From Thermoplasmata archaeon (GTDB lineage Archaea; Thermoplasmatota; Thermoplasmata; Lutacidiplasmatales; UBA184): a stretch of 10,610 nucleotides of DNA. Below are positions 1 through 7,461 of this stretch, in pieces. The position numbers and the translations under genes are program-made. The DNA is taken from NCBI GenBank assembly GCA_030043865.1, contig JASHWZ010000023.1, positions 1 through 10,610 of the forward strand, read 5' to 3'. Below the pieces are notes generated by a model. The model was not told the DNA's origin. It ran no database searches and saw nothing but the letters and a program-made list of their open reading frames with translations. The first letter of the stretch is position 1; each line of letters starts with the position of its first letter.

Positions 1-44
1 TCCCCGGCCATCGTCGGTCGTTCAGCGCCCGGGGGTCTTGACGG

Positions 45-863
45 TCACGGAGGGGTCCGCCGGGCGAGGTAGACCGTGACGAGGTTGTCGAACCGGACGG
101 TCCCCCCGAACTGCTCGTCGGCGATGCGGGCGAGCTCCGAGAGGAACCGACGCTGCTCCCCGACCGGACGGGTGCGGACGTCGGAGAAGCTCGACCAGAG
201 CGCGACGACCTCCTCCGTCCGGAGCGTGAGGGGGACCCGGAACACCCGCCGCTCGACCGCCGAGAAGAGTCCGCTGGTCCGGAGCAGCTCGCTCCGACGG
301 TCCTCCCCCCGAGGGCGCCCCCGACGGCGCCGCCCCTCCGCCCGCCCGGGCGCCGGTCGGCGACGGTAGAGCGGTTGGAGGGCGCGGTGGAACGCCGACG
401 GGCGGTCGACGTCGCCGTGCCGGCTCCACCACATCGCCCACCAGCCCCCGGGGCGCAGGAGGCGGGCGACCTTCCGGATCCCCCTCCGTTCCCCGGTCCA
501 GTGGAACGACGTCGCGGCGGCGCCGAGGTCGAAGACCCCCTCGGGCAGGACGGCGGACTCGAACGGGGCGAGGACGAGATGGAGGCGCCGCCGCTCGGGC
601 CCGAGCCGCGAGACGAGGAAGCGCGCCATCCGCGGGTCCGCCTCCACCGCGACGAGCGGGTCGGCGCCCCGGCGGAGCAGCTCCCGGGTCGCGATCCCCG
701 TGCCCGGCCCGACCTCGAACGTCGCGCAGCCGGGACCGAGCCCGCACCGTCGCTCGAGGAGGTCGTAGACCGCGCGCGGGTAGGGCGGTCGGCCCCGGTC
801 GTACCCCGAGGGGTCGCCGCCGAACGATCGACGGCGCACCGAACGCGCGACGTACCGGGACAT
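45..863 (-). CDS. Class I SAM-dependent methyltransferase (type 11 family)
   Basis: A 272-residue protein, probably a soluble cytosolic methyltransferase that uses S-adenosylmethionine; the substrate is unknown. The glycine-rich SAM motif I (FEVGPGTGIAT) is at residues 49-59 and an acidic strand-2 end (VAVEADP) is at about 71-77. The SFHW motif (119-122) and RLLRPGGWW (134-142) are typical of type 11 methyltransferases. Residues 168-192 are an arginine-rich low-complexity linker before the C-terminal helical part. I chose the ATG at 863 because the open frame continues to an ATG at 953, but the extra 30 residues are proline/arginine-rich and would be encoded across the promoter-like island at 921-927. 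No Shine-Dalgarno is seen. The gene is divergent from the aminotransferase, with a 141 bp intergenic region. Family is confident; the role is unknown. Confidence 0.85.
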   Translation of the reverse strand: MSRYVARSVRRRSFGGDPSGYDRGRPPYPRAVYDLLERRCGLGPGCATFEVGPGTGIATRELLRRGADPLVAVEADPRMARFLVSRLGPERRRLHLVLAPFESAVLPEGVFDLGAAATSFHWTGERRGIRKVARLLRPGGWWAMWWSRHGDVDRPSAFHRALQPLYRRRPAPGRAEGRRRRGRPRGEDRRSELLRTSGLFSAVERRVFRVPLTLRTEEVVALWSSFSDVRTRPVGEQRRFLSELARIADEQFGGTVRFDNLVTVYLARRTPP

Positions 864-920
864 CGGACCGGCCGCGCGAGGGCCCGGCCGGGAGATGAGC
901 TCGCGCCCCGGCCGGGGAGG

Positions 921-930
921 GTTTTTGTAA
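921..930 (-). promoter_or_regulatory. Putative TATA-like core promoter of the 45-863 methyltransferase gene
   Basis: This is the only AT-rich island in the divergent intergenic region (GTTTTTGTAA on the plus strand, TTACAAAAAC on the minus strand). The heptamer CAAAAAC (minus strand, 921-927) also occurs at the two operator-type promoters at 3078-3084 and 10540-10546. It lies 57 nt before the methyltransferase ATG, so an archaeal start site about 25 nt downstream would leave a leader of about 35 nt. The same island could serve the divergent aminotransferase gene, whose start is 74 nt away. Assignment by position and composition only. Confidence 0.4.
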
Positions 931-1004
931 GCGAAGGGGCTCGGAACCCCCACGGTCCGGGACGGCCCCGGCCCGCGTGAGGAGATGGGAACCTGGACCC
1001 CCGG

Positions 1005-2360
1005 ATGGAGGCGGCGTTCGCCGAGTACGAACGGCGCACGCCCCGGTCAAAGGCGCTCTGGCAGCGGGCCCGGGAGTGGAGCCCCCTAGGGGTCCACTCG
1101 AACTACCGGTTCCTCGACCCGTACCCGTTCTACGTCCACCGCGCGTCGGGCGTCCATCTCTGGGACGCCGACGAGAACGAGTATCTCGACTTCAACATGG
1201 CCTTCGGCGCGCTGCAGAGCGGGCACGCGCACCCGAAGCTCCTCGCCGCGCTCGAGCAGCAGCTGCGGGACGGGAGCATCTACGGCTACGAGTGGGAGCG
1301 GACCCCCGAGCTCGCCGAGCGGCTCTGCCGCCGGTACCGGATGGCGAAGGTCCGGTTCAGCACGACCGGCCTCGAGGCGACGCAGCACGCGGTCCGGTTT
1401 GCCCGCGCCTACACGAAGAAACGCCGCGTCCTCAAGTTCGAGGGCGGGTACCACGGGTCGCACGACACGCTCTTGGTCGGCGTCAAGCCCCGCGCCGAGG
1501 TCGCGGGGGACGCCCGCCGGCCGAACTCGGCACCCGCGTCGCCGGGAATCCTCCCCGCCGTCACGTCGCACACCCTCGTCGCCCCGTTCAATGACCTCGA
1601 CGCGACGCGCGCGATCGCGAAGAAGCACAAGGGGGACCTCGCCGCGATCATCGCGGAGCCGATCCCGATGAACATGGGGTTCATCCTCCCCGAGGACGGC
1701 TTCTTCGCGGGCCTGCGCGAGCTGTGCGACGAGCTCGGCACCCTCCTGATCCTGGACGAGATCAAGACCGGCGCGAAGTACTTCCACGGGGGCGCGGACC
1801 GGGTCGGCGTGCGGGCCGACCTGATCACGCTCGGGAAGTCGATCGCCTGCGGCGTCCCGCTCTCGGCGATCGGAGCCGGTCCGGGGATCCTCGACGAGGT
1901 CGGTCCGCGCAAGGTCGCGCACGCCGGGACCTACAACTCGAACCCGCTCGCGATGGCCGCCTGCCTCGCGTCGCTCGACCACATCTTGACCGAGGAGGCG
2001 CTCGAGCGGTCGTCGGCGCTCAACACCCGGCTCGCACGAGGTTACGCCGAGGTGTTCGACGACGCCGGGGTCACCGCCCACGTTTCGTCCGACGGGGTCT
2101 CGGGGACCGTCTACTTCACGGACCACCCGGTCCGCAACTGGCGCGACTTCCTGACGGTCGACGGGGACCGCTCGATGCTGTACTACTACCGGTCACTGAA
2201 CCGGGGCCTCATCCCCTCCGGGACGGGACCGGACGAGCAGTGGACGATATCGGTCCAGCACACGGAGAAGGACGTCGACCGTCACCTCGAGATCCTCGCG
2301 ACCGTGGCCGAGCAGCTCACGGGCGCTCCGCAGCCCGGGGAGATCGAGGAGTCGGTGTAG
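1005..2360 (+). CDS. Class III PLP aminotransferase, glutamate-1-semialdehyde 2,1-aminomutase-like
   Basis: A 451-residue pyridoxal-phosphate enzyme of fold type I, with the whole class III layout. GHAHP is at 73-77, the phosphate-binding segment STTGLEA at 119-125, FEGGYHG at 145-151, the cofactor-ring Asp in LILDEIKTG at 248-256, and the Schiff-base lysine in LITLGKSIACG at 273-283 (Lys278). GTYNSNPLAMAA at 308-319 corresponds to the GTLSGNPLAMAA region of HemL, whose Thr reaches the partner subunit's phosphate. True HemL converts glutamate-1-semialdehyde to 5-aminolevulinate, is about 430 residues long and has a G-T-E-A loop; here it reads G-L-E-A. No heme genes lie nearby, so a specialised aminotransferase or aminomutase (for example for an amino sugar or a secondary metabolite) is equally possible. 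The ATG at 1005 begins just before the conserved N-terminal helix; GAGGAG at 979-984 is about 20 nt upstream, too far for a normal Shine-Dalgarno. Confidence 0.88.
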   Translation: MEAAFAEYERRTPRSKALWQRAREWSPLGVHSNYRFLDPYPFYVHRASGVHLWDADENEYLDFNMAFGALQSGHAHPKLLAALEQQLRDGSIYGYEWERTPELAERLCRRYRMAKVRFSTTGLEATQHAVRFARAYTKKRRVLKFEGGYHGSHDTLLVGVKPRAEVAGDARRPNSAPASPGILPAVTSHTLVAPFNDLDATRAIAKKHKGDLAAIIAEPIPMNMGFILPEDGFFAGLRELCDELGTLLILDEIKTGAKYFHGGADRVGVRADLITLGKSIACGVPLSAIGAGPGILDEVGPRKVAHAGTYNSNPLAMAACLASLDHILTEEALERSSALNTRLARGYAEVFDDAGVTAHVSSDGVSGTVYFTDHPVRNWRDFLTVDGDRSMLYYYRSLNRGLIPSGTGPDEQWTISVQHTEKDVDRHLEILATVAEQLTGAPQPGEIEESV

Positions 2361-2421
2361 GGCGCGGGCGGCGCCTCGCGGTCCGCGCGCTGTCCGGGAT
2401 CGTCGGAGTGGCCCGGGTGGC

Positions 2422-2453
2422 GCGGGGGTCGAGCGGTCCCCCGCTCCTCCTCC
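2422..2453 (+). terminator. Possible hairpin between convergent genes
   Basis: GCGGGGG at 2422-2428 pairs perfectly with CCCCCGC at 2438-2444 across a 9-base loop and is followed by a pyrimidine run (TCCTCCTCC). It lies between the stops of the convergent aminotransferase and the four-helix protein gene, where a terminator is expected. There is no long T tract, and archaeal termination usually relies on T runs rather than hairpins, so this is tentative; in such GC-rich DNA a 7 bp stem can arise by chance. Confidence 0.3.
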
Positions 2454-2457
2454 GAGG

Positions 2458-3045
2458 TCACCGCTTGGAGGCGGCCGACCGAAGGAACCCCCGGAGCGCC
2501 ACGGCCGCGACGACCCCCGTCCCGGCGGCGACCGCGTAGCTCGCCAGCAACGCGTCGTAGAGCCACGGAACGTAGGGGAGGGCGCCCGGGTACGGCGTGA
2601 CGCCGAACAGGAACTGCGCGAACTGGCCGCTCGTCGTGAACCCGACCTGTTGGTAGGTCGCGAGCACCCCAAGCATCGCGGCGATCGCGAGGAAAGGCCA
2701 GACGATCGCGCCGAGCGCGACGTACCGACCGACCGGCCGGGTGCCCTTCATCGGACCGACCCGTCCGCTCGCGAGCAGGGCGACGGCCGCGATCAGGGTC
2801 ACGATGGCGAGGACGAGCACTCCGTACCAGTGCAGGTAGTAGCGCGCCGAGCTTCCGAAGTCGGTCTGGAGGTTCTGGTCGGTCCCGAGCATCACTGTCT
2901 CCAGGACGAAGGAGACGAGGAGCACGGCGGCCAGCGCGTCGAGGAGGCGCCGGGCGCTTCGCGAGTCGGTCTCGGCCGCGGGCCGCGCGCCCGCGGCTCC
3001 CGTGCGTCGTTCCGTCGCTGGAGAAGGCTCCCCGGTGCCGCTCAT
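2458..3045 (-). CDS. Unrecognised four-helix integral membrane protein
   Basis: A 195-residue protein I do not recognise. After a polar, probably disordered N-terminus (residues 1-32) there are four hydrophobic segments at about 33-55, 70-93, 107-131 and 158-185, and a short basic tail (RSAASKR). The loop between helices 3 and 4 (YQQVGFTTSGQFAQFLFG, about 131-148) is aromatic and polar and may lie outside the cell. The ATG at 3045 is chosen because the longer frame starts at a TTG inside an operator palindrome (3103-3111) and would be coded through promoter DNA. No Shine-Dalgarno is seen, so the message is probably leaderless or nearly so. It has its own copy of the operator found upstream of the surface-protein operon, suggesting co-regulation with it. 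No enzymatic motif is visible. Confidence 0.75.
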   Translation of the reverse strand: MSGTGEPSPATERRTGAAGARPAAETDSRSARRLLDALAAVLLVSFVLETVMLGTDQNLQTDFGSSARYYLHWYGVLVLAIVTLIAAVALLASGRVGPMKGTRPVGRYVALGAIVWPFLAIAAMLGVLATYQQVGFTTSGQFAQFLFGVTPYPGALPYVPWLYDALLASYAVAAGTGVVAAVALRGFLRSAASKR

Positions 3046-3052
3046 CGGGCGA

Positions 3053-3121
3053 CCGATGAGACGCGTCAGGACACCCTGTTTTTGGTCCAAGGACGGAATC
3101 GTTTGGTCCAAAGACTAGGCG
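3053..3121 (-). promoter_or_regulatory. Operator/promoter copy A: paired TTGGTCCAA palindromes
   Basis: Two copies of the 9 bp palindrome TTGGTCCAA occur at 3082-3090 and 3103-3111, with starts 21 bp apart, about two helical turns, so a dimer on each site would face the same side of the DNA. The inner site overlaps the TATA-like CAAAAAC (minus strand, 3078-3084), placing it where TFB contacts the BRE. CGCCTAG (minus strand, 3115-3121) flanks the outer site. CTCATCGG (minus strand, 3053-3060) lies where transcription should begin, 22 bp from the inner palindrome. The ATG of the four-helix protein gene follows at 3045. The 3078-3121 block is identical to 10540-10583 at 39 of 44 positions, and all mismatches fall outside the palindromes. 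Confidence 0.75.
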
Positions 3122-3132
3122 CCACGCCGGGA

Positions 3133-5301
3133 TCACGCGGGGGCGCCCGCCGCCGCCGGCCCGTCCGCGACGACCTCGACCTCCTCCAATTCGACCTCCA
3201 CGTCGACGTCGAGGGTGACGCCCTGGACGATGAACTGGATCGTCGGGCCGGGCAGGGTCAGGGGGAACGTCACCGCGGTCCACGCCGGGCCGTCGAGGGC
3301 GTCCAAGGGATACTCCTGGTCGAGGAGCGCTGGCTGAGCGAACGCGGACGCCCCGACCCACAGCACCGGCGTCGCTCCGGGGACGGCCGGCGCCCCCGCA
3401 ATCGACGAGGCTCGGAGGAGGAGGGTGACCGAGACGTTGCCGGCCGGCAGGTCCCCTCCCGGTCCTTCGAAGAACGTGCCGAGGACACCCGGCGCGCTCG
3501 CGGCGACCCCGGGACCCGGGGCGCCCGGGGCCGAAGCGGGGTACCCGGCGTCCGCGTTCGCGAGGTTCGCGCCCGCGTCGGAGAGTGGCAGCGACGGACC
3601 CGGCCCGAACGCCTCCGCCGCGCCGCGATATCCAGCCTCGAAGAGGAGGAGCGCGCCGGCGCCGGACGACCAATCCACGCCCCGCACTCCGTAGACGGAG
3701 GTGTTGTACAGTTCACCGGCCAGCCAGGCGGGAACCGCGTCGATGCGGCTCTCGGCGATGAGGACGTACGGAGGCAGGTCCGCGGCGGAGAACGGAAGCG
3801 CGAGGAAGTTGTTCTGGGTCCAGAAGAACGAGTAGGCATGCTCGTCGTTGGCGACGAGCGGAAAGAGGTCGTCGCTCGCGACGACCGTGGCTCCGGCGGG
3901 GATCAGCTGCACCAGCGCCTCCGCCCCCGCGAAGCCTCCCGTTCCGCCGTAGGAGACCCGGTAGCCGGCACCGAGCCCCTGGTTCTGCATCAGCGGATTG
4001 ACGGGCGAGAGCGCGATGTTCACCGCCACGAGCACGGTCAGCCCGGCGACCGCCAGCGAGGACGGCCGAACGGAACGCCCCGGACGACCCGGAGGCCCCG
4101 CCGAGCCCGCCCCGGGGGCGGAGGGGCCGGCGACCGTCCGCCCGAAGAACCCGCGTCGCTCCAGGGTCCCGAGCCCGTAGGCGAACGCGGGCAGGAGGGA
4201 GACGGCGGCGACGAAGCCGTACTGGAAGCCGAGCGTAACGTAGTTCAGGTCGGCGCTCAGCATCGTGAACACGAACCACGGCAGGCTCAGCACGAGCGCC
4301 CGGGGTGCGAGGAACGGGACGAACCCGAGCAGGGCTACGACCAGGATCCAGTACTCGACCTTCGCGAAGAAGCCGACGCCGAGGTTCGCGACGGCGAGCC
4401 CGAGCGACGACGGAGTGGCGCCGATGACGTACCCCGTCGGCGCGACCGCGAGGGGGGACCGCCCCAGCACGGCGAGGAGGACGTCCGTCCGGAGGTACAC
4501 GAGGAGGAGGTACACGACCGTGCAGGCGACGAGGAGGGCGACCGAGGCCCGGACCCGGGGGAGGGCGAGTGCGCGTCGGAGGTCCGCGACGACCGCCGCC
4601 ACCGCGGTCGGGCCCGAGAGCATCCCGCGCCAGCGCCGCCACGTCGTCGCCGAGGGGATCAGGAAGAACGCCCCGACGAAGAACAGCAGCACGGGGGCGA
4701 GCTCGAACGTCGCGCAGGCGACGGCGACGACCGTGAACCCGGCGGCGTACCGCGCGCGCTGCCACAACAAGACGACCGTGAAGATCTCGACCGGCAGGAA
4801 CGCCTCGGCGTGAAAGTCGTACAGGTTCGAGGAGAGCGTCGGGGCCCACGCGAGGAAGACGACCGCGGCGGCGAGGGCGAGCCACGACGAACGGGTGACG
4901 TCCCGGGCCAGGAGGTACAGCGGGACCGCGGCGAGCGCGACCACGGCGGACTGGACCGCGAATAGGGTCGCTTCCGTCGGCAGGAGCGCGTAGAGCGGGA
5001 CGATCAGGTAGAGCAGCCCGACGGTGTGGACCTCGAGCAGCGAATGGAACCCCCCGGTCTCGAGGTCGGCGGCCTCGTAGAACGGACGGCCGTGCGCGGT
5101 CGACCAGAGCGCCTGCTGGAAGATCCCGAGGTCCCAGGTCGTGGTCTGAAGCTCCACGGCGCGGAGCCAGGAGAGGGCGAACGACACCGCGAAGTACACC
5201 GCGACGGCGAGCGCGAGCCAGGCGGCGGGCGACGGTCGCCGGATCCTCCGGCGCCCGGGCTCCGATCGGCCGGGCGGGCCGGGGTCGGCGCGCTCCGTCA
5301 C
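3133..5301 (-). CDS. DUF2079 integral membrane protein (GT-C clan), probable glycosyltransferase-like
   Basis: A 722-residue polytopic membrane protein. DUF2079 is placed in the GT-C clan of polyprenyl-phosphate-sugar-dependent glycosyltransferases, but its substrate is unknown. The first helix is at about 26-46. The first-loop motif TTTWDLGIFQQALW (53-66) carries the candidate catalytic Asp57. HTVGLLYLIVPLYALLP (92-108) and YDFHAEAF (161-168) match the conserved H..P and FDFH motifs, followed by helices to about 375 and one more at 415-433. The C-terminal 290 residues are predicted extracellular, with YNTSVYGVRGVDW (532-544) and a beta-rich domain (about 606-712) like the carbohydrate-binding-type domain of archaeal relatives; the end is acidic. 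Sequons are at Asn533 and Asn622. It starts at a GTG that overlaps the upstream methyltransferase stop (GTGA, 5298-5301), with GGAGGG (minus strand, 5311-5316) 9 nt upstream. It is the last gene of the operon. Confidence 0.9.
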   Translation of the reverse strand: MTERADPGPPGRSEPGRRRIRRPSPAAWLALAVAVYFAVSFALSWLRAVELQTTTWDLGIFQQALWSTAHGRPFYEAADLETGGFHSLLEVHTVGLLYLIVPLYALLPTEATLFAVQSAVVALAAVPLYLLARDVTRSSWLALAAAVVFLAWAPTLSSNLYDFHAEAFLPVEIFTVVLLWQRARYAAGFTVVAVACATFELAPVLLFFVGAFFLIPSATTWRRWRGMLSGPTAVAAVVADLRRALALPRVRASVALLVACTVVYLLLVYLRTDVLLAVLGRSPLAVAPTGYVIGATPSSLGLAVANLGVGFFAKVEYWILVVALLGFVPFLAPRALVLSLPWFVFTMLSADLNYVTLGFQYGFVAAVSLLPAFAYGLGTLERRGFFGRTVAGPSAPGAGSAGPPGRPGRSVRPSSLAVAGLTVLVAVNIALSPVNPLMQNQGLGAGYRVSYGGTGGFAGAEALVQLIPAGATVVASDDLFPLVANDEHAYSFFWTQNNFLALPFSAADLPPYVLIAESRIDAVPAWLAGELYNTSVYGVRGVDWSSGAGALLLFEAGYRGAAEAFGPGPSLPLSDAGANLANADAGYPASAPGAPGPGVAASAPGVLGTFFEGPGGDLPAGNVSVTLLLRASSIAGAPAVPGATPVLWVGASAFAQPALLDQEYPLDALDGPAWTAVTFPLTLPGPTIQFIVQGVTLDVDVEVELEEVEVVADGPAAAGAPA

Positions 5302-6464
5302 CCGACGCGTCCCTCCCGGCCCACGCTCCGCGACAGGGTCATGAGGAAGTGGTCCCCCAGCGCCCGCAGCGGCCACCGTCGGCCCCACGAGCGGTCCCAG
5401 CGCTCGAGCGTCGGCCACCGGCGGCCGAACCGCTCGGCGTACCCGACGAGGTCCGACGGAGGGAGGAGCGCCGGAACCGCCTCGACCCGCTCGACGCGGA
5501 ACCACGGAGCGAACCGTCGCGCGAACTCCCGCGGCGAGTAGGCGAAGACGTCCACGCAGAACCTCGAGGTCCCGACCGGCACCGGCGAACGGGCCCGCCC
5601 GAACGCCCTCCGCCAGCGCCCCGTGAGCCCGTAGCCCGCGAGCTCGAACAGGCACCAGCGGTTGTAGACACCGGCGACGAACGGAGCGCTCGGCCGCACG
5701 AGGTCGTACAGCGCCGGAGGAACACGGTCGAGCTCCTCCTCGCAGTTCATCGCCCCGTACGTGGAGTAGGCGCCATCGAACGCGCCCTCGCTCCCGACGA
5801 CGCCGAGGTCCTGGAGCTCGGCGGCCCGCAGGTGGACGGTCCGGAGGGATTCGGCGACGCCCTCGGCCCGCGCCTTCGCCCGCACGACCTCGAGCATGCG
5901 GGAGGAGATGTCGACGCAGAGGACCTCGTGGCCGTCCTTGAGGAGCGGCACGGTCTCCGTCCCGGACCCGCAGCCGATCTCGAGCAGGCGGTGCGCGTTC
6001 ACGAACGCCCGTCGCAGTTCGGAGAGCGACCGGTCCCGGAGGAGCCGGTTGACGCGGTTGCCCGTGATGTGCCGGTCGTAGTCGGGCGCGACGTTGTCGA
6101 ACTCGCGTTCGAGCCACTGGCGATAGCGGGCCGCCGGGTCGAGGGGGGCTTCGGATCCGTCCGGGGCGATGCTGAGCACGCGCGCCGGGCTCGCGTACCA
6201 TCGCGCGAAGCGCTCCGCTCCGTACTTCTCCCGGAAGCGCTCGCCGACCCGGCGCTTCTCGGCCGGGTCCGTGACCAGCTCGGCCCGGCCCTCGACCTCC
6301 CGCCCGGCCAGGGCGACGCGGGCCGTCCCGTCGCGCAGCAGTTCCGTCGGCCAACGCGCGGAGCGTTCCCGGGCGATCAGGAAGAGGCTCCCGCCGTCCT
6401 CGACGAACCCGAGCGGCCGCCGGCCGGTCGGGGCGACCAGCTCGAGGTGGTCCGGCGGCGCCAT
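5298..6464 (-). CDS. Split-barrel (deazaflavin/FMN-type) domain fused to a SAM methyltransferase
   Basis: A 388-residue two-domain protein. Residues 5-100 resemble the F420/FMN split beta-barrel proteins (deazaflavin-dependent nitroreductase or PPOX-like): LELVAPTGRRPLGFVEDGG, then WPTELLRDGTARVALAGR (38-55) and DPAEKRRVGERFREKYG (66-82). Residues 120-388 are a class I methyltransferase with FDNVAPDYDRHITG (122-135), motif I LLEIGCGSGTE (160-170), the strand-2 acid in CVDIS (183-187) and a C-terminal LGDHFL signature (369-374). It is therefore probably cytosolic and SAM-dependent, with a possible redox-cofactor site. The open frame extends to 6992, but the first 176 residues of that extension are the shadow of the previous gene; the ATG at 6464 starts the conserved part, 31 nt after the upstream stop. 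Its stop overlaps the DUF2079 start. The barrel may have lost cofactor binding, and the substrate is unknown. Confidence 0.82.
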   Translation of the reverse strand: MAPPDHLELVAPTGRRPLGFVEDGGSLFLIARERSARWPTELLRDGTARVALAGREVEGRAELVTDPAEKRRVGERFREKYGAERFARWYASPARVLSIAPDGSEAPLDPAARYRQWLEREFDNVAPDYDRHITGNRVNRLLRDRSLSELRRAFVNAHRLLEIGCGSGTETVPLLKDGHEVLCVDISSRMLEVVRAKARAEGVAESLRTVHLRAAELQDLGVVGSEGAFDGAYSTYGAMNCEEELDRVPPALYDLVRPSAPFVAGVYNRWCLFELAGYGLTGRWRRAFGRARSPVPVGTSRFCVDVFAYSPREFARRFAPWFRVERVEAVPALLPPSDLVGYAERFGRRWPTLERWDRSWGRRWPLRALGDHFLMTLSRSVGREGRVG

Positions 6465-6495
6465 CGGACGGGCGCTCGCGGGCGGCGGGCCCCCC

Positions 6496-7461
6496 TCAGC
6501 GGGCGTGCGCTCCCCCCTGCCACCGAGAGCTGCCCGGGGCGGCGAATCGCAGGTCGAGGACGTCCCCGTGCCACGCTCCGCGGAACGTGCAGCGCCGGCA
6601 GACGACCGCGCCCGCGTCCTCGACCCGACCGAACGCGGCGTGGCACCGGGGGCACGCCAGGATCTCGGAGAGGGGCGGGAGCGGCTCGGCCGGGCCGGCG
6701 GGCACCGCGAGCAGCGCGAAGCGCATCGGGAAACCCGGAGCGCCGCCGAAGGTCGTTCCGAGACGAACGAACAGCCGGGTCGGAACATGGCGCATGAGGT
6801 AGTACTCCTCGAGACCCGAGACCATCTCTCCGCGGCACTCGAACCCCGCCGCCCGGGCGGTCGCCGCGAACTCTTGGCGCGGGCCGACGTGGACCGGGAA
6901 CGGGTCGGGCGGGAGCTCGACGTGCCGGGACCGAGCGAACGTGATCGACCGGAACGGGACGCCGGGCGACGGACGCAGCGCCCGCTGGACATCGTTGACC
7001 AGCGTTCCGACCGACGGCCGCGGGTTGTAGGAGACGAACAGTCGGGCGGCGGGGCGGAGGACCCGGCGGAGCTCGGCCATCGCCGTCCCGGCGTCGGACA
7101 GGTGGTGGTAGACCCGGACCATGCTGGCGGCCGTGAACGCGTTCGCGACGAACGGGAGATGGTAGACGTTCGCGGCGACGCGCCGGGTGCGACCCGAGCC
7201 GCCGTCCCGGGGGCGCAGGCCGGCGAGGCTCGTGAGGTCGAAGTCGGTGACGACGACCTCGCGCGCCATCGCCTCGAGGGGCGCGAGCAGGCGGCCGAAG
7301 CCCGCGCCGAGCTCGAGGAGCCGGCGCGGGTCGGACGAGGCGAGCGCCGTCGTGAGCAGACCGCGCTCGACCTCCGTCACCTTCTCGCGCCGGTGCCAGA
7401 GCGCGGCGAAGTCGAACCCCTCGTAGTCGCTGATTGCCTCCGTCCCGGCGGTGGCGCTCAT
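6496..7461 (-). CDS. SAM methyltransferase with C-terminal Trm112-like zinc ribbon
   Basis: A 321-residue cytosolic protein. The class I methyltransferase domain has motif I LLELGAGFGRLL (48-59), the strand-2 acid in VVTDFD (70-75), NVYHLPFVANAFTAASMVRVYHHL (98-121, a type 11 motif with HH near the active site) and ELRRVLRPAARLFVSYNPR (130-148). The C-terminal part, LSEILACPRC through VVCRRC, holds four zinc-ligand cysteines (270, 273, 288, 291) and ends GDVLDLRF, resembling the LxEILxCPxC...CxxC...DGIP pattern of Trm112-like domains. Trm112 normally acts as a separate activator subunit of methyltransferases; here a similar domain is attached to the enzyme. The ATG at 7461 overlaps the stop of the upstream glycosyltransferase gene (ATGA, 7458-7461), so the two are probably translationally coupled. 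Substrate unknown; it may be a glycan, a lipid or a protein. Confidence 0.85.
   Translation of the reverse strand: MSATAGTEAISDYEGFDFAALWHRREKVTEVERGLLTTALASSDPRRLLELGAGFGRLLAPLEAMAREVVVTDFDLTSLAGLRPRDGGSGRTRRVAANVYHLPFVANAFTAASMVRVYHHLSDAGTAMAELRRVLRPAARLFVSYNPRPSVGTLVNDVQRALRPSPGVPFRSITFARSRHVELPPDPFPVHVGPRQEFAATARAAGFECRGEMVSGLEEYYLMRHVPTRLFVRLGTTFGGAPGFPMRFALLAVPAGPAEPLPPLSEILACPRCHAAFGRVEDAGAVVCRRCTFRGAWHGDVLDLRFAAPGSSRWQGGAHAR

Noticed and set aside
906..917. Perfect palindrome CCCCGGCCGGGG in the divergent promoter region
   Set aside because: It is a 12 bp GC-only palindrome in very GC-rich DNA, not repeated elsewhere in the window that I could see; chance cannot be excluded.
977..1594. 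GTG-started plus-strand frame overlapping the aminotransferase start
   Set aside because: Its product is proline/arginine-rich and out of frame with the clear class III aminotransferase starting at 1005.
3046..3111. Shared N-terminal peptide (MDQ..SLDQK...LIG) obtained if both the 2458-3045 and 9518-10501 genes start at upstream TTG codons
   Set aside because: The apparent protein similarity is the operator palindromes TTGGACCAA read as Leu/Met-Asp-Gln. The conserved unit is DNA (exact 21 bp spacing, TATA-like box), so internal ATG starts at 3045 and 10501 are preferred.
2650..4965. 771-codon open frame on the plus strand, rich in Arg, Glu and Gly
   Set aside because: It runs antisense across the four-helix protein, DUF2079 and the operator, with low-complexity charged composition and no motifs; long antisense frames are expected at this GC content.
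6465..6992. N-terminal extension of the split-barrel methyltransferase to 564 residues
   Set aside because: The added 176 residues are Ser/Arg/Pro-rich and overlap, in another frame, the confident zinc-ribbon methyltransferase. Homology begins at the ATG at 6464.
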